Source: Draconibacterium mangrovi
GTDB taxonomy: Bacteria > Bacteroidota > Bacteroidia > Bacteroidales > Prolixibacteraceae
DNA: 64,000 nt
NCBI RefSeq assembly: GCF_010586825.1
Contig: NZ_JAAAGB010000001.1
Coordinates: forward strand, 434,001 to 498,000
Reading direction: 5' to 3'
The notes beneath the pieces were generated by a model that worked only from the letters and a program-made list of their open reading frames with translations, did not search any database and was not told where the DNA came from. The translations under genes and the position numbers were made by a program. This document shows positions 53,238 to 61,927 of this stretch, piece by piece (within the stretch, counting starts at the first letter, position 1; each line of letters begins with the position of its first letter).

Positions 53238-54188
53238 ATGGATAACTTTTTTGACAACCAACGTATCCTGCAACTTATATGGAAACGCAAATTTCATTTT
53301 GTACTAATTGGTGCAATTGCTGTTGTTTTATCGGCCATTTTTTCGGGCCCGGCGTTTATTACGCCCAAATTTAAATCAACGGCGCGCCTTTACCCTACAA
53401 ACATCTGGACGATGAGTGATGAGTCGGAGACCGAACAGATGCTTGAGATACTGAATTCGAACGACATCAAGTTCAGAATGTTCGATTCGTTTGATCTCGC
53501 CAAGGTGTACGACATTAAAAAAGACGATCCGCAGTACACTACGTATATGCTTGGCGAATACAACACCAATGTGAGCACCGGCAAAACCGAATACGAAACT
53601 GCTGAGATAAGAGTGTTGGATGAAGACCCGCAACGTGCTTCAGATATGTGCGATTCGATCATTTCGTTTTTCAACCAAAAAGTGCAGGAATTGCATAAAA
53701 CCAAAGAAAAGGAAATGGTTGACATAACCGGCAGACAGCTCGACAGGAAATATAATGAGCTGAAAGCTTACGAACACCAACTGGATAGCATCCGTGATAA
53801 ATATGGCATTATCAGTTATAACAACCAGGTGAATGAAATTACCCGTGGTTATATGAATGCCCTGGCAGCAGGACGTGGATCGGCAGGCGATACAAAGAAA
53901 ATTGAACAGCTTTACGACAACTTTTCTAAAGAAGGCTCACGTGCTTACATGCTTGAAAACAAATACAATAAAACTATTCAGGTTATTGATTCACTCTCGA
54001 TCGTTTACGACACCTACTTAACCGAATACGAAAAAGAAATTACTTACAGCCATGTGGTGGAATACCCGTTTCCGGCTGATAAAAAAGCATACCCTGTTCG
54101 CTGGCTGATCGTTGCTTTTACAACGCTGTCGGCAGTATTTTTTGCACTATTAGTTTTCCTGGTTCTCGAGTACAGAAAAAAAGACTAA
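53238..54188 (+). CDS. Wzz-like polysaccharide chain-length/co-polymerase protein
   Basis: 316 aa from the ATG at 53238; the frame runs back to a TTG at 53223. Two membrane segments (FVLIGAIAVVLSAIFSGPAF near 22-42 and WLIVAFTTLSAVFFALLVFL near the C-terminus) enclose a periplasmic domain with a long coiled coil (MVDITGRQLDRKYNELKAYE, HQLDSIRDKYGIISYN). No Walker motifs, so it is not a tyrosine kinase. It probably sets chain length of an exopolysaccharide or O-antigen. The next gene starts one base after its stop. Confidence 0.82.
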   Translation: MDNFFDNQRILQLIWKRKFHFVLIGAIAVVLSAIFSGPAFITPKFKSTARLYPTNIWTMSDESETEQMLEILNSNDIKFRMFDSFDLAKVYDIKKDDPQYTTYMLGEYNTNVSTGKTEYETAEIRVLDEDPQRASDMCDSIISFFNQKVQELHKTKEKEMVDITGRQLDRKYNELKAYEHQLDSIRDKYGIISYNNQVNEITRGYMNALAAGRGSAGDTKKIEQLYDNFSKEGSRAYMLENKYNKTIQVIDSLSIVYDTYLTEYEKEITYSHVVEYPFPADKKAYPVRWLIVAFTTLSAVFFALLVFLVLEYRKKD

Positions 54189-54189
54189 A

Positions 54190-55650
54190 GTGCCACAAAA
54201 AGCGGTCATACGAATTGCACTTTTTTATCTCATTTCCATTGGATTTATTGCATTGAATCTTTGGTTTATGGTAGAAAAACATATGCTGTATGCCAATGTG
54301 CTTCCGCTTGTTTTTGCTGTTGTTTTACTGGCCGTTTATTCGTTTGACAAAGTTATTTACCTCATCGCTTTTCTGGCGCCCTTATCCATTCCTCTTCGGG
54401 AATATTTACCTGGGATAGGATTCGATATGTACATTCCCACTGAACCGATGTTGTTTGGGCTGCTGCTGCTTTTTATTCTGAAAGTTTTACAGGAACGTCA
54501 ATTCGATCGTAAAATATTACTTCACCCGGTATCACTGGCCGTTTACCTGAACCTCTTCTGGATTCTGATTACCAGTGTCACCAGCACCATGCCCATGGTT
54601 TCGTTTAAGTTTTTGCTGATGCGCATTTGGTTTGTAGTAGGTCTTTACCTGCTTACCGCCAAAATATTTAAAGACGGCAAAAACATGGAAAAATACGTGT
54701 GGCTGTACGTTATTCCTCTGATGCTGGTAATTTTCTATTCTACGTACCGGCATCTCGGTTATGGTTTGTGGGACAAACAAGCTGCGCACTTTGTGGTTTC
54801 GCCGTTTTACCGCGACCACACTTCGTATGGTGCTGCCTCTGCCATTTACATCCCGTTTTTGGTTATGTTTATTCTGAGTAAAACCTATTCGAAAAACGTC
54901 CGCTTACTGGCAGCCGGAGCGCTTGCCGTTGTAACGCTGGGATTTTTGTTATCGTATAGTCGGGCAGCGTGGTTGAGTATAATCGTTGCTTTTGGCGTTT
55001 GGACCATCATAAAATTACGAATACGCTTTAAGCCTCTTTTTATAACCGTGGTTTCTGTAATTGTTTTGTTCTTCACCTTTCAATCTCAAATTGTTATGAA
55101 ACTGGAACAAAACTCGGAAGAGTCGTCGGCAAATATAATGACACACATTTCCTCGATGTCGAACATCAGCTCCGATGCCTCGAACATGGAGCGTATTAAC
55201 CGCTGGAGTTGTGCCGTGCGCATGTTTGCCGACAAACCTGTAGTAGGCTTCGGCCCGGGAACCTACATGTTTAAATATGCCAAATACCAGTTGAGCAAAG
55301 ACCGCACAATTATCAGTACCAACTCTGCCGACGGTGGAAATGCACACAGCGAATACCTTGGCCCCATGGCCGAATCGGGAGTGCTTGGTTTGGCCACATA
55401 CTTGTTAATTATAATCCTGGTGATTTATACTGCGGTTAACACTTACACGCGCTTAAGCGATTACAGGCTGCGGTCGATAGTTTTAGCGGCGCTTATTGGG
55501 CTGGTTACTTATCACATCCACGGATTTCTGAATAACTTTTTAGATACCGACAAAATTTCGGTGCCGTTTTGGGGGTTCACTGCCATGATCGTTGCCATTG
55601 ATATTCTTTCACGAAAGCAGGAAATGGATACTGAACTGAAACAAGATTAA
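54190..55650 (+). CDS. O-antigen ligase/polymerase-like membrane protein
   Basis: 486 aa from a GTG one base after the Wzz-like stop. About twelve membrane segments, with a periplasmic loop near 330-400 that contains MERINRWSCAVRMFADKPVV and GFGPGTYMFKYAKYQ followed later by NAHSEYLGPMAESGVLGL, the Wzy_C signature. Such proteins ligate or polymerise glycans on the outer face of the inner membrane. Coupled with the Wzz-like gene, it could form part of an exopolysaccharide system whose other genes are elsewhere. Stop overlaps that of the convergent 55647-56042 gene by 4 bases. Confidence 0.87.
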   Translation: MPQKAVIRIALFYLISIGFIALNLWFMVEKHMLYANVLPLVFAVVLLAVYSFDKVIYLIAFLAPLSIPLREYLPGIGFDMYIPTEPMLFGLLLLFILKVLQERQFDRKILLHPVSLAVYLNLFWILITSVTSTMPMVSFKFLLMRIWFVVGLYLLTAKIFKDGKNMEKYVWLYVIPLMLVIFYSTYRHLGYGLWDKQAAHFVVSPFYRDHTSYGAASAIYIPFLVMFILSKTYSKNVRLLAAGALAVVTLGFLLSYSRAAWLSIIVAFGVWTIIKLRIRFKPLFITVVSVIVLFFTFQSQIVMKLEQNSEESSANIMTHISSMSNISSDASNMERINRWSCAVRMFADKPVVGFGPGTYMFKYAKYQLSKDRTIISTNSADGGNAHSEYLGPMAESGVLGLATYLLIIILVIYTAVNTYTRLSDYRLRSIVLAALIGLVTYHIHGFLNNFLDTDKISVPFWGFTAMIVAIDILSRKQEMDTELKQD

Positions 55651-56042
55651 TTCAGGTAAGCACTCAGTTCTGCTATTTTCATTTGGCGGTCCATTGAAAA
55701 GGAAATGCTTTCGCGTTCCACCTTTTGTAGAATGAAATATGACTTTCTGAAAAAATCCAAACGTTTATCATCCGAGGCGGCCAGTTCTCCCTGTTCTTTT
55801 AGCACAAAAGCCACCATCTCCAATTGTTCGTTTACCAGGTTTTTATCTTTCTCCAATAAATCGATCAAAGCTTCAACCGAAAGTTTCTCCACATCTTCAT
55901 CAATTTTCAGGTACTCGTAAAAAAACTGAATTTGCTTTTCAGCCTCTTCATCTTCGCCTTTTCTGCGGTGACGTAAAATTTTCTGGATGACTTCAAAAAG
56001 CATCATCAGCTGACGCATTAAATAATCTTTCTCAACTCCCAT
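55647..56042 (-). CDS. Small helical protein, unknown function
   Basis: 131 aa, all alpha and charged (YLMRQLMMLFEVIQKILRHR, EEAEKQIQFFYEYLKIDEDV, LEMVAFVLKEQGELAASDDK). It recalls the DUF6483 type, but I am not certain. No membrane segment or signal. Convergent with the Wzy-like gene and divergent from the DUF5522 gene. Confidence 0.72.
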   Translation of the reverse strand: MGVEKDYLMRQLMMLFEVIQKILRHRRKGEDEEAEKQIQFFYEYLKIDEDVEKLSVEALIDLLEKDKNLVNEQLEMVAFVLKEQGELAASDDKRLDFFRKSYFILQKVERESISFSMDRQMKIAELSAYLN

Positions 56043-56108
56043 GGTAAAAACTGTGATTCGTGTTCTGAAAGATAAGTCAATTTGGCTACTTTTGAAAAAA
56101 ATTTGAGA

Positions 56109-56309
56109 ATGGGATATTTCGACGACCTTTTTCCTGACCGATACGAGGAAGAATTAAAGGAAGGGAAAGATTTTTACATGGAAAATGGTTACCGGGTGAT
56201 GACCGAATCATACCTGACAAACCGCGGCTACTGTTGTGCCAACGGATGCCGCCATTGCCCGTACTGGCCAAAAGCGCAAAAAGGAAATACCAATCTCAGA
56301 AAAAAATAG
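56109..56309 (+). CDS. DUF5522 small cysteine-rich protein
   Basis: 66 aa from the ATG at 56109. The C-terminal motif GYCCANGCRHCPYWP gives four Cys and a His in a compact cluster that may hold zinc or an iron-sulfur group, as in DUF5522 proteins. Function unknown. Its stop lies just before the fmt start (ATG at 56312), so the two are co-transcribed. Confidence 0.82.
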   Translation: MGYFDDLFPDRYEEELKEGKDFYMENGYRVMTESYLTNRGYCCANGCRHCPYWPKAQKGNTNLRKK

Positions 56310-56311
56310 TT

Positions 56312-57286
56312 ATGCAAGGAAAAGACCTGAGAATCGTTTTTATGGGAACGCCCGATTTTGCCGTGGCCAGTTTACAGGCCCTGGTTGAAGGCGGTTACAC
56401 TATTGTTGGTGTAATTACAGCGCCCGACAAACCGGCAGGACGTGGAAAAAAACTCCACGAATCGGCAGTAAAACAATATGCTGTTGAACAAGGACTAAAT
56501 GTTCTGCAACCCGAAAAACTTAAAAACCCGGATTTCCTGGATGAACTAAGAGCTTTGGAAGCCGACTTGCAGGTGGTTGTTGCCTTCAGAATGTTACCCG
56601 AAGTGGTTTGGGATATGCCGCGTTTGGGAACTTTTAATTTGCATGGATCTTTACTACCACAGTATCGTGGTGCGGCCCCGCTAAACTGGGCCGTAATAAA
56701 CGGCGAAACAAAAACCGGGGTAACTACTTTTTTGTTGGCACATGAAATTGATACCGGTAAAATACTTTTCCGCAAAGAAATTGACATTTGGGAAAACGAC
56801 ACCGTTGGAACCATTCACGATGCATTAATGGGCATTGGCGCCAAACTGGTTGTTGAAACTGTTGATGCACTGGCTTCCGGCGATTACAAAGCCATTCCGC
56901 AGGAAGAGCTGGTTGCCGAAGGTGAAGAAATAAAACATGCTCCGAAAATTTTCAAGGAAGATTGTAAAATAGATTGGTCGGCCGATGCTGATGCGGTTCG
57001 TAACCTTATTCGCGGACTATCGCCTTACCCTGCTGCCTGGAGTACCTTAAAACACAAAGAAACGGGGCAAGAAACTGCCACCAAAATATTTATGGCCATG
57101 CGTGTTGAAGACAATAAAAACACGCCTCCGGGAACATTGGAAAGCGATGGCAAACACTTTTTAAAAGTGGCCTGCGCCAATGGCTGGCTGCAAATTACCG
57201 ATCTGCAAATTGCAGGTAAAAAAAGAATGAAAGTTCAGGATTTTCTTCGGGGATTTCAGCAAATAGGAGATTATACATTTCAATAA
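56312..57286 (+). CDS. fmt: Methionyl-tRNA formyltransferase
   Basis: 324 aa from the ATG at 56312; upstream ATGs at 56234 would overlap the DUF5522 gene and disturb the N-terminus RIVFMGTPDFAVASLQAL. Catalytic residues N109, H111 and D147 lie in LGTFNLHGSLLPQYRGAAP and AHEIDTGKI. It formylates initiator Met-tRNA. The C-terminal tRNA-binding domain starts at about 210. A strong hairpin follows the stop. Confidence 0.97.
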   Translation: MQGKDLRIVFMGTPDFAVASLQALVEGGYTIVGVITAPDKPAGRGKKLHESAVKQYAVEQGLNVLQPEKLKNPDFLDELRALEADLQVVVAFRMLPEVVWDMPRLGTFNLHGSLLPQYRGAAPLNWAVINGETKTGVTTFLLAHEIDTGKILFRKEIDIWENDTVGTIHDALMGIGAKLVVETVDALASGDYKAIPQEELVAEGEEIKHAPKIFKEDCKIDWSADADAVRNLIRGLSPYPAAWSTLKHKETGQETATKIFMAMRVEDNKNTPPGTLESDGKHFLKVACANGWLQITDLQIAGKKRMKVQDFLRGFQQIGDYTFQ

Positions 57287-57293
57287 GCAAAAA

Positions 57294-57330
57294 TTAGTGA
57301 TAGTATCACTTCCGGTGATACTATCACTAA
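57294..57330. terminator. 16-bp perfect hairpin between convergent genes
   Basis: TTAGTGATAGTATCAC (57294-57309) pairs perfectly with GTGATACTATCACTAA (57315-57330) around TTCCG. It lies 8 bases after the fmt stop and 8 before the 57339 gene stop on the other strand, so it can serve both. It lacks the T-run of a strict terminator. Confidence 0.65.
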
Positions 57331-57338
57331 CTAATAAG

Positions 57339-57698
57339 CTACTTCTTAACGGCTTTCCCGTTCATAATAAAGAAATAGATCAGGAAACCCAATGAAATAC
57401 AAACCATCAAAATTCCCAGTGGTAAAACGGCATCACGACCTCTAACCATGTCACGGTTAAATAATCCCATCACTTCAATGATTATAAATCCCAAACCTGT
57501 CATTAAGGCAACCAAGCCCCATTTCAACGAAGGATAACGGTTCGATTCATCATTTTCAACTTTTGGCTCTTCCAGAATACCAACTCTGTCGTACTGTTCG
57601 GCTTTAATCAGTTTTCGTTTTAATAAGTGAGTAGAAAATAGTTTGATAATGTGATATGCTCCAAAAAATACTACGCCTACTGCAATTAATTCTTCCAT
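57339..57698 (-). CDS. Small membrane protein (DUF6249-like)
   Basis: 119 aa with an N-terminal segment (AVGVVFFGAYHIIKLFS), a charged middle and two further hydrophobic segments (LVALMTGLGFIIIEVMGLF, LGILMVCISLGFLIYFFIM). It looks like DUF6249, a poorly known family. No clear role. Confidence 0.7.
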   Translation of the reverse strand: MEELIAVGVVFFGAYHIIKLFSTHLLKRKLIKAEQYDRVGILEEPKVENDESNRYPSLKWGLVALMTGLGFIIIEVMGLFNRDMVRGRDAVLPLGILMVCISLGFLIYFFIMNGKAVKK

Positions 57699-57777
57699 AA
57701 TTATTGTTTTAAAATTTATTTTCTGACCGTTTGACTACACGGAAGAATGAAATGTTGCAACTTTTTTAAAATAATTT

Positions 57778-58869
57778 TCAGAGCACATTAATTGCATCCA
57801 GCGAGGCCAGAAGAATAACCGTAAAAAAAACCATGTTATAGATAAACGAGAGGGTGAAGAATTTTAGCACCACCTTACCGATTGATTGCCCGTAAAATTT
57901 CTTTAAAGCTATTATAATATAAATGGGAACCGACAAGAACAAAATACCTGACACAGTAGCAAAGTCTTTGTCAAATAACAAATACAGGCCAATTATAGTA
58001 GTCATTACCAAAAAAATAAACGAATGGATGTGAATGGAAAAAACCAGGTGTCGCATGTAATTATGGCGCCGGCGAATATAAATAAGCTTTAAAATAAGTG
58101 CAAAAAGCGGCAGCAACAGGAAAAATGCATACGAAATGTATTTGAGTATTTTAGCCATGGTAGCTTCGGGCGAGCGCAACATTCGAATATTTTCCTTCAA
58201 TTCAGCGCGTTTCCCCGGATCTGTTTCCTCTGCCAGTTCCTTTTCCATATCGTCGGCATAATTATTCAGTGCCAGTCTTATATTTCGTGCACCACCCCAA
58301 CTTCCCAAATCTAATTCATTGGCTGATTTGGCCACATCGATACTATCCAGCTGAATATTTCCTTTACTCAGAACTTTGTCCAGAGCCTGCTTTTCCTGCG
58401 GAGAAAGCTCTTGGTTTACCTCGGTTAAAATCGAATCGGCAGCAACTATCGATGTAGAATCAAGTCCAATTTTTGCATCTTCTAAATCCGAGTCCAGTAC
58501 GGTTGACAAACCACGATTAGTAACAATTTGTAACAACAAAAACAGTATAAAACTCACAAAAATAAAAATGCGCAATGGAGGGGTATAGCGAACTCTGCGA
58601 CCGGCAAAATATTCTTTGGTAAGAAAGCCGGGGCGCGCAATTAATGCAAAAAGTGTTTGAAAAAATCGGGTGTCGAAGGCAAAAAAATCGCCCAAAAAAT
58701 TGTAAAAGATAAAACCAAAAGGTCTGTCGTATTCTTTTACCGCCTGGCCGCAATTCGGACAATAATGCCCCGAAAAATTTGTTCCACAGTTTAAACAATC
58801 AACATCGATTTGCCAGTTGGAATTGTCTTTCCCCTTAAAACGCTCTGTAAGTTTAGACCACATCTTCAT
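57778..58869 (-). CDS. DUF3667 membrane protein with zinc ribbon
   Basis: 363 aa. N-terminal CLNCGTNFSGHYCPNCGQ is a four-Cys zinc ribbon; FYNFLGDFFAFDTRFFQTLF, LIARPGFLTKEYFAGRRVRY and TPPLRIFIFVSFILFLLLQ define DUF3667; the C-terminal half has four membrane segments. Function unknown. It overlaps the end of the CvpA gene by 17 bases. Confidence 0.9.
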   Translation of the reverse strand: MKMWSKLTERFKGKDNSNWQIDVDCLNCGTNFSGHYCPNCGQAVKEYDRPFGFIFYNFLGDFFAFDTRFFQTLFALIARPGFLTKEYFAGRRVRYTPPLRIFIFVSFILFLLLQIVTNRGLSTVLDSDLEDAKIGLDSTSIVAADSILTEVNQELSPQEKQALDKVLSKGNIQLDSIDVAKSANELDLGSWGGARNIRLALNNYADDMEKELAEETDPGKRAELKENIRMLRSPEATMAKILKYISYAFFLLLPLFALILKLIYIRRRHNYMRHLVFSIHIHSFIFLVMTTIIGLYLLFDKDFATVSGILFLSVPIYIIIALKKFYGQSIGKVVLKFFTLSFIYNMVFFTVILLASLDAINVL

Positions 58870-59377
58870 ATTCGCGATTCTCTTTCATATCAATTTCCCA
58901 TCCTTCAATAAACGGGAAGATCGATGGTGCAAACGATCGGATCGGTTCATACATCCGCGAATTTTCTTTGGCTTCGCGCGAAAGAATATGAACGTCCTCA
59001 TCGATCTTGTCAAAAATAACCAATATTATGCTTAATATCAAGGCCGATTTTAAAACTCCAAAAACCAAACCGGCCAGTTTATTGGCAAATCCCAGCAAAA
59101 CGGTTTCGGCCATTTTACTTACCGCGCTGCCAACAATGTGCACCAGAATAACAATAACTACAAAAGTGATGACAAACGAAATAATATTCATGTGTTTCGA
59201 ATGCATGTTGAAATTCTCAATCAGAAATTCGGTGGTCACATATGAAAATTTGATAGCTCCCCAAATTCCTAAAATGAGCGCTGCAATTGATGCTACCTCA
59301 GAAATAAGGCCTTTACTAAAACCATTTATTGCTGACAGTATCAACAAAATGCCTAAAATAATATCGATGTAGTTCAT
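58853..59377 (-). CDS. CvpA-family membrane protein
   Basis: 174 aa with four membrane segments: IDIILGILLILSAINGFSKG, EVASIAALILGIWGAIKF, IISFVITFVVIVILVHIVGS and VFGVLKSALILSIILVIFDK. CvpA proteins are tied to colicin V production and envelope homeostasis. It is coupled to the DUF3667 gene by overlapping ends. Confidence 0.9.
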   Translation of the reverse strand: MNYIDIILGILLILSAINGFSKGLISEVASIAALILGIWGAIKFSYVTTEFLIENFNMHSKHMNIISFVITFVVIVILVHIVGSAVSKMAETVLLGFANKLAGLVFGVLKSALILSIILVIFDKIDEDVHILSREAKENSRMYEPIRSFAPSIFPFIEGWEIDMKENREYEDVV

Positions 59378-59558
59378 ACTAAAATTTCTATGGATGTTAG
59401 GTTTCCCGAAACAATTTGACGCGGTAAATATAAAAATTCGCGATCAGTTAAAAAACCGGCCAATCGGCCAGCGAACAGATTTTATGGTTAAACGAACTTT
59501 TTCCTTAATTTATTTTTCCGGGCGGCGCAATTATTGCCCCTTGCAAGATGATTTTTGA

Positions 59559-59590
59559 TTGTTTATTTGATACAATTATTCATAAATTTG
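59559..59590 (+). promoter_or_regulatory. Promoter of the GH3-like amidosynthetase gene
   Basis: TTG at 59559-59561 and TAAATTTG at 59583-59590 stand 21 bases apart, matching the -33/-7 rule. Start of transcription near 59597; ATG at 59616. Confidence 0.6.
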
Positions 59591-59615
59591 GACTTCATAA
59601 AAATAAACGTAACAG

Positions 59616-61136
59616 ATGCCTCTAATAAATTCAGTTATCAAGTGGGTAAATATAAAACGTAACTACCAAATACAGTATTACCGCGAATATCCACATGAAA
59701 TCCAAAACGAAACCTTATTTGAACTGTTGCAAAGTGCAAAAGACACGCAATGGGGCAAAGCACACAATTTTGATGATGTAACATCGTACCGCGAATTCCA
59801 AAAAGCAATGCCTTTGCAAACCTACGAAGATGTAAAACCATACATCGACCGCTTGCGCCAGGGCGAAAAAAACCTGCTTTGGCCGGGCGAGGTAAAGTGG
59901 TTTGCCAAATCGAGCGGAACCACCAGCGACAAAAGCAAATTTATTCCGGTTACCAACGAAGCTTTGGAAGAATGTCATTTGCGCGGCCCAAAAGATATTT
60001 TTGCCCAGTATATTACCTCTAATCCTGAATCGAAAGTTTTAAAAGGAAAAATTCTGACTTTGGGAGGAAGCCACCGTGTTAGCACTTTAAACAATAATTC
60101 GTTTCATGGCGATCTGTCGGCAATTATGATCGAGAATGAGCCTTTTTGGTCAGATCTGTTCCGGACACCGGCTGCGGAGATTGCCCTTATCGAAGAATTT
60201 GAAGAGAAAGTTGAAAAGATAATAGATACCACCCTCGACCAGAATGTCACTGCTTTTGCAGGTGTTCCGTCGTGGTACCTGGTACTTTTTAAACGCGTGC
60301 TGGAAAAAACCGGCAAATCGAACCTGCTGGAAGTGTGGCCCAACCTGGAAGTTTTTGCTCATGGAGGTGTAAATTTTGAGCCCTACCGCGAGCAATACCG
60401 TAAAATTATTCCATCGCCACAAATGCATTACGTGGAAACCTACAATGCTTCGGAAGGTTTTTTTGGCATTCAGGATAACGAGCACCAGGATGACATGCTA
60501 TTAATGCTCGACTATGGCATTTACTACGAGTTTATACCGATGTCGGAATTTGGCAGCGAAAATCCTACCGTTGTTAATCTTAAAGACGTGGAACTGGACG
60601 AAAATTATGCCATGGTAATTTCGACCAACGCCGGATTGTGGCGTTATATAATTGGCGACACCATAAAATTTACCTGCAAATACCCGTTCAAGATAAAAGT
60701 TACTGGGCGCACCAAACATTTTATCAATGCTTTTGGCGAAGAGGTGATTATCGAGAACGCCGAACAAGCGCTGAAAGTTGCCTGCCACCATACCGGGGCA
60801 ATCGTAAATGAATACACCGCCGGCCCGGTATTTATGAGCGACAACAACAAAGGAGCACACCAGTGGATTATTGAATTTGCAAAGGAACCAAAAGACGTTG
60901 ATCACTTTAAAACTATACTGGATAATTCGCTAAAAACGTTAAACTCGGATTACGAAGCCAAGCGCCATAAAAATATGACCCTTGAAATGCTGCATCTTAC
61001 GGTGGCGCCAAAAGGAACTTTCTACAATTGGATGAAACAACGCGGCAAAGTTGGCGGGCAAAATAAAATTCCGCGACTGGCCAATAACCGAAAATATCTC
61101 GACGAACTTATGAACATTCTGGGGGCCGACAGGTAA
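59616..61136 (+). CDS. GH3 auxin-responsive-family acyl-acid amidosynthetase homologue
   Basis: 506 aa. It follows plant GH3 proteins of the ANL adenylating superfamily: PLQTYEDVKPYIDRLRQGEK, FAKSSGTTSDKSKFIPVTNE (ATP-binding loop), HYVETYNASEGFFGIQDNEH, LWRYIIGDTIKFTCKYPFKI and GRTKHFINAFGEEV. These enzymes activate a carboxylic acid with ATP and join it to an amino acid. The bacterial family is common in Bacteroidota but its substrate is unknown to me. The following kinase gene is 39 bases on, perhaps in one transcript. Confidence 0.92.
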   Translation: MPLINSVIKWVNIKRNYQIQYYREYPHEIQNETLFELLQSAKDTQWGKAHNFDDVTSYREFQKAMPLQTYEDVKPYIDRLRQGEKNLLWPGEVKWFAKSSGTTSDKSKFIPVTNEALEECHLRGPKDIFAQYITSNPESKVLKGKILTLGGSHRVSTLNNNSFHGDLSAIMIENEPFWSDLFRTPAAEIALIEEFEEKVEKIIDTTLDQNVTAFAGVPSWYLVLFKRVLEKTGKSNLLEVWPNLEVFAHGGVNFEPYREQYRKIIPSPQMHYVETYNASEGFFGIQDNEHQDDMLLMLDYGIYYEFIPMSEFGSENPTVVNLKDVELDENYAMVISTNAGLWRYIIGDTIKFTCKYPFKIKVTGRTKHFINAFGEEVIIENAEQALKVACHHTGAIVNEYTAGPVFMSDNNKGAHQWIIEFAKEPKDVDHFKTILDNSLKTLNSDYEAKRHKNMTLEMLHLTVAPKGTFYNWMKQRGKVGGQNKIPRLANNRKYLDELMNILGADR

Positions 61137-61175
61137 TTTTTTTATACTTTAGAATTTCAAAAAAAATAATTGAAT

Positions 61176-61793
61176 ATGCACATTGCTATAGCGGGTAACA
61201 TTGGTGCCGGAAAGACTACACTGAGCGAGCTTCTGGCTAAACATTATAAATGGACCCCACATTACGAAGACGTAGACGAAAACCCTTATCTGAATGACTT
61301 TTACAACGACATGCAACGCTGGTCGTTTAACCTGCAGATATACTTCCTGAATTCGCGTTTTAAACAGATCATCGATATCCGCAAGTCTGGAAAAACGATT
61401 ATACAAGACCGTACAATTTATGAGGATGCCGAAATTTTTGCTCCCAACCTGCACGCCATGGGATTGATGAGCACCCGCGATTTTGGCAACTACAAATCGT
61501 TGTTCGACCTGATGGCCAGCCTGATTCAGCCACCTGATTTGCTGATTTATTTACGCGCTTCGATTCCAACCTTGGTAAACCAGATTCAGAAACGGGGTCG
61601 TGAATACGAAAACTCCATTCGCCTGGATTATTTAAAACAACTTAACGACCGTTACGAGAACTGGATTAGTGGTTACAAAATGGGGAAATTACTGGTGATT
61701 AATGTGGATGACCTTGATTTTACAGCTAATCCTGAAGACTTGAGTTTTGTTATCGATAGGATCGATGCTCAGATTCACGGTTTATTCCAGTAA
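61176..61793 (+). CDS. Deoxynucleoside kinase
   Basis: 205 aa from the ATG at 61176 (a TTG at 61170 also keeps the frame). P-loop GNIGAGKTTLSELLAKHYKW, WSFNLQIYFLNSRFKQI, DRTIYEDAEIFA (ERS/DRT-type motif) and the LID region RGREYENSIRLDYLKQLNDR identify the dNK/dGK family. It phosphorylates deoxynucleosides in salvage. The exact base specificity is not readable. Confidence 0.93.
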   Translation: MHIAIAGNIGAGKTTLSELLAKHYKWTPHYEDVDENPYLNDFYNDMQRWSFNLQIYFLNSRFKQIIDIRKSGKTIIQDRTIYEDAEIFAPNLHAMGLMSTRDFGNYKSLFDLMASLIQPPDLLIYLRASIPTLVNQIQKRGREYENSIRLDYLKQLNDRYENWISGYKMGKLLVINVDDLDFTANPEDLSFVIDRIDAQIHGLFQ

Positions 61794-61804
61794 TAGATTA
61801 TTAT

Positions 61805-61916
61805 AAAAAAAACTGTCATTTCGAAGAAAGAATGACTGAGAATTGAAAATCAGCGGAGCTAAATCCGTTACAGATTTTTCTCCGTCAGCCGACTGATCGA
61901 AATGACAGTTTTTTTT
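61805..61916. repeat. 112-bp element with 20-bp perfect inverted ends
   Basis: AAAAAAAACTGTCATTTCGA at 61805-61824 is the exact inverse of TCGAAATGACAGTTTTTTTT at 61897-61916. Inside are CGGAG/CTCCG and AAATC..GATTT segments. TCATTTCGA...GGAG..AAATC is a phrase I know from dispersed repeats in several phyla. Because of the A- and T-runs at the ends, it can also act as a terminator for both the kinase (+) and the PfkB gene (-). Confidence 0.8.
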
Positions 61917-61927
61917 ATGCTTTAATT

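Noticed and set aside
59616-61136. Reading the GH3 name as glycoside hydrolase family 3
   Set aside because: The motifs are those of the plant auxin-responsive GH3 adenylating family; the glycosidase family 3 gene is the separate one at 63165.
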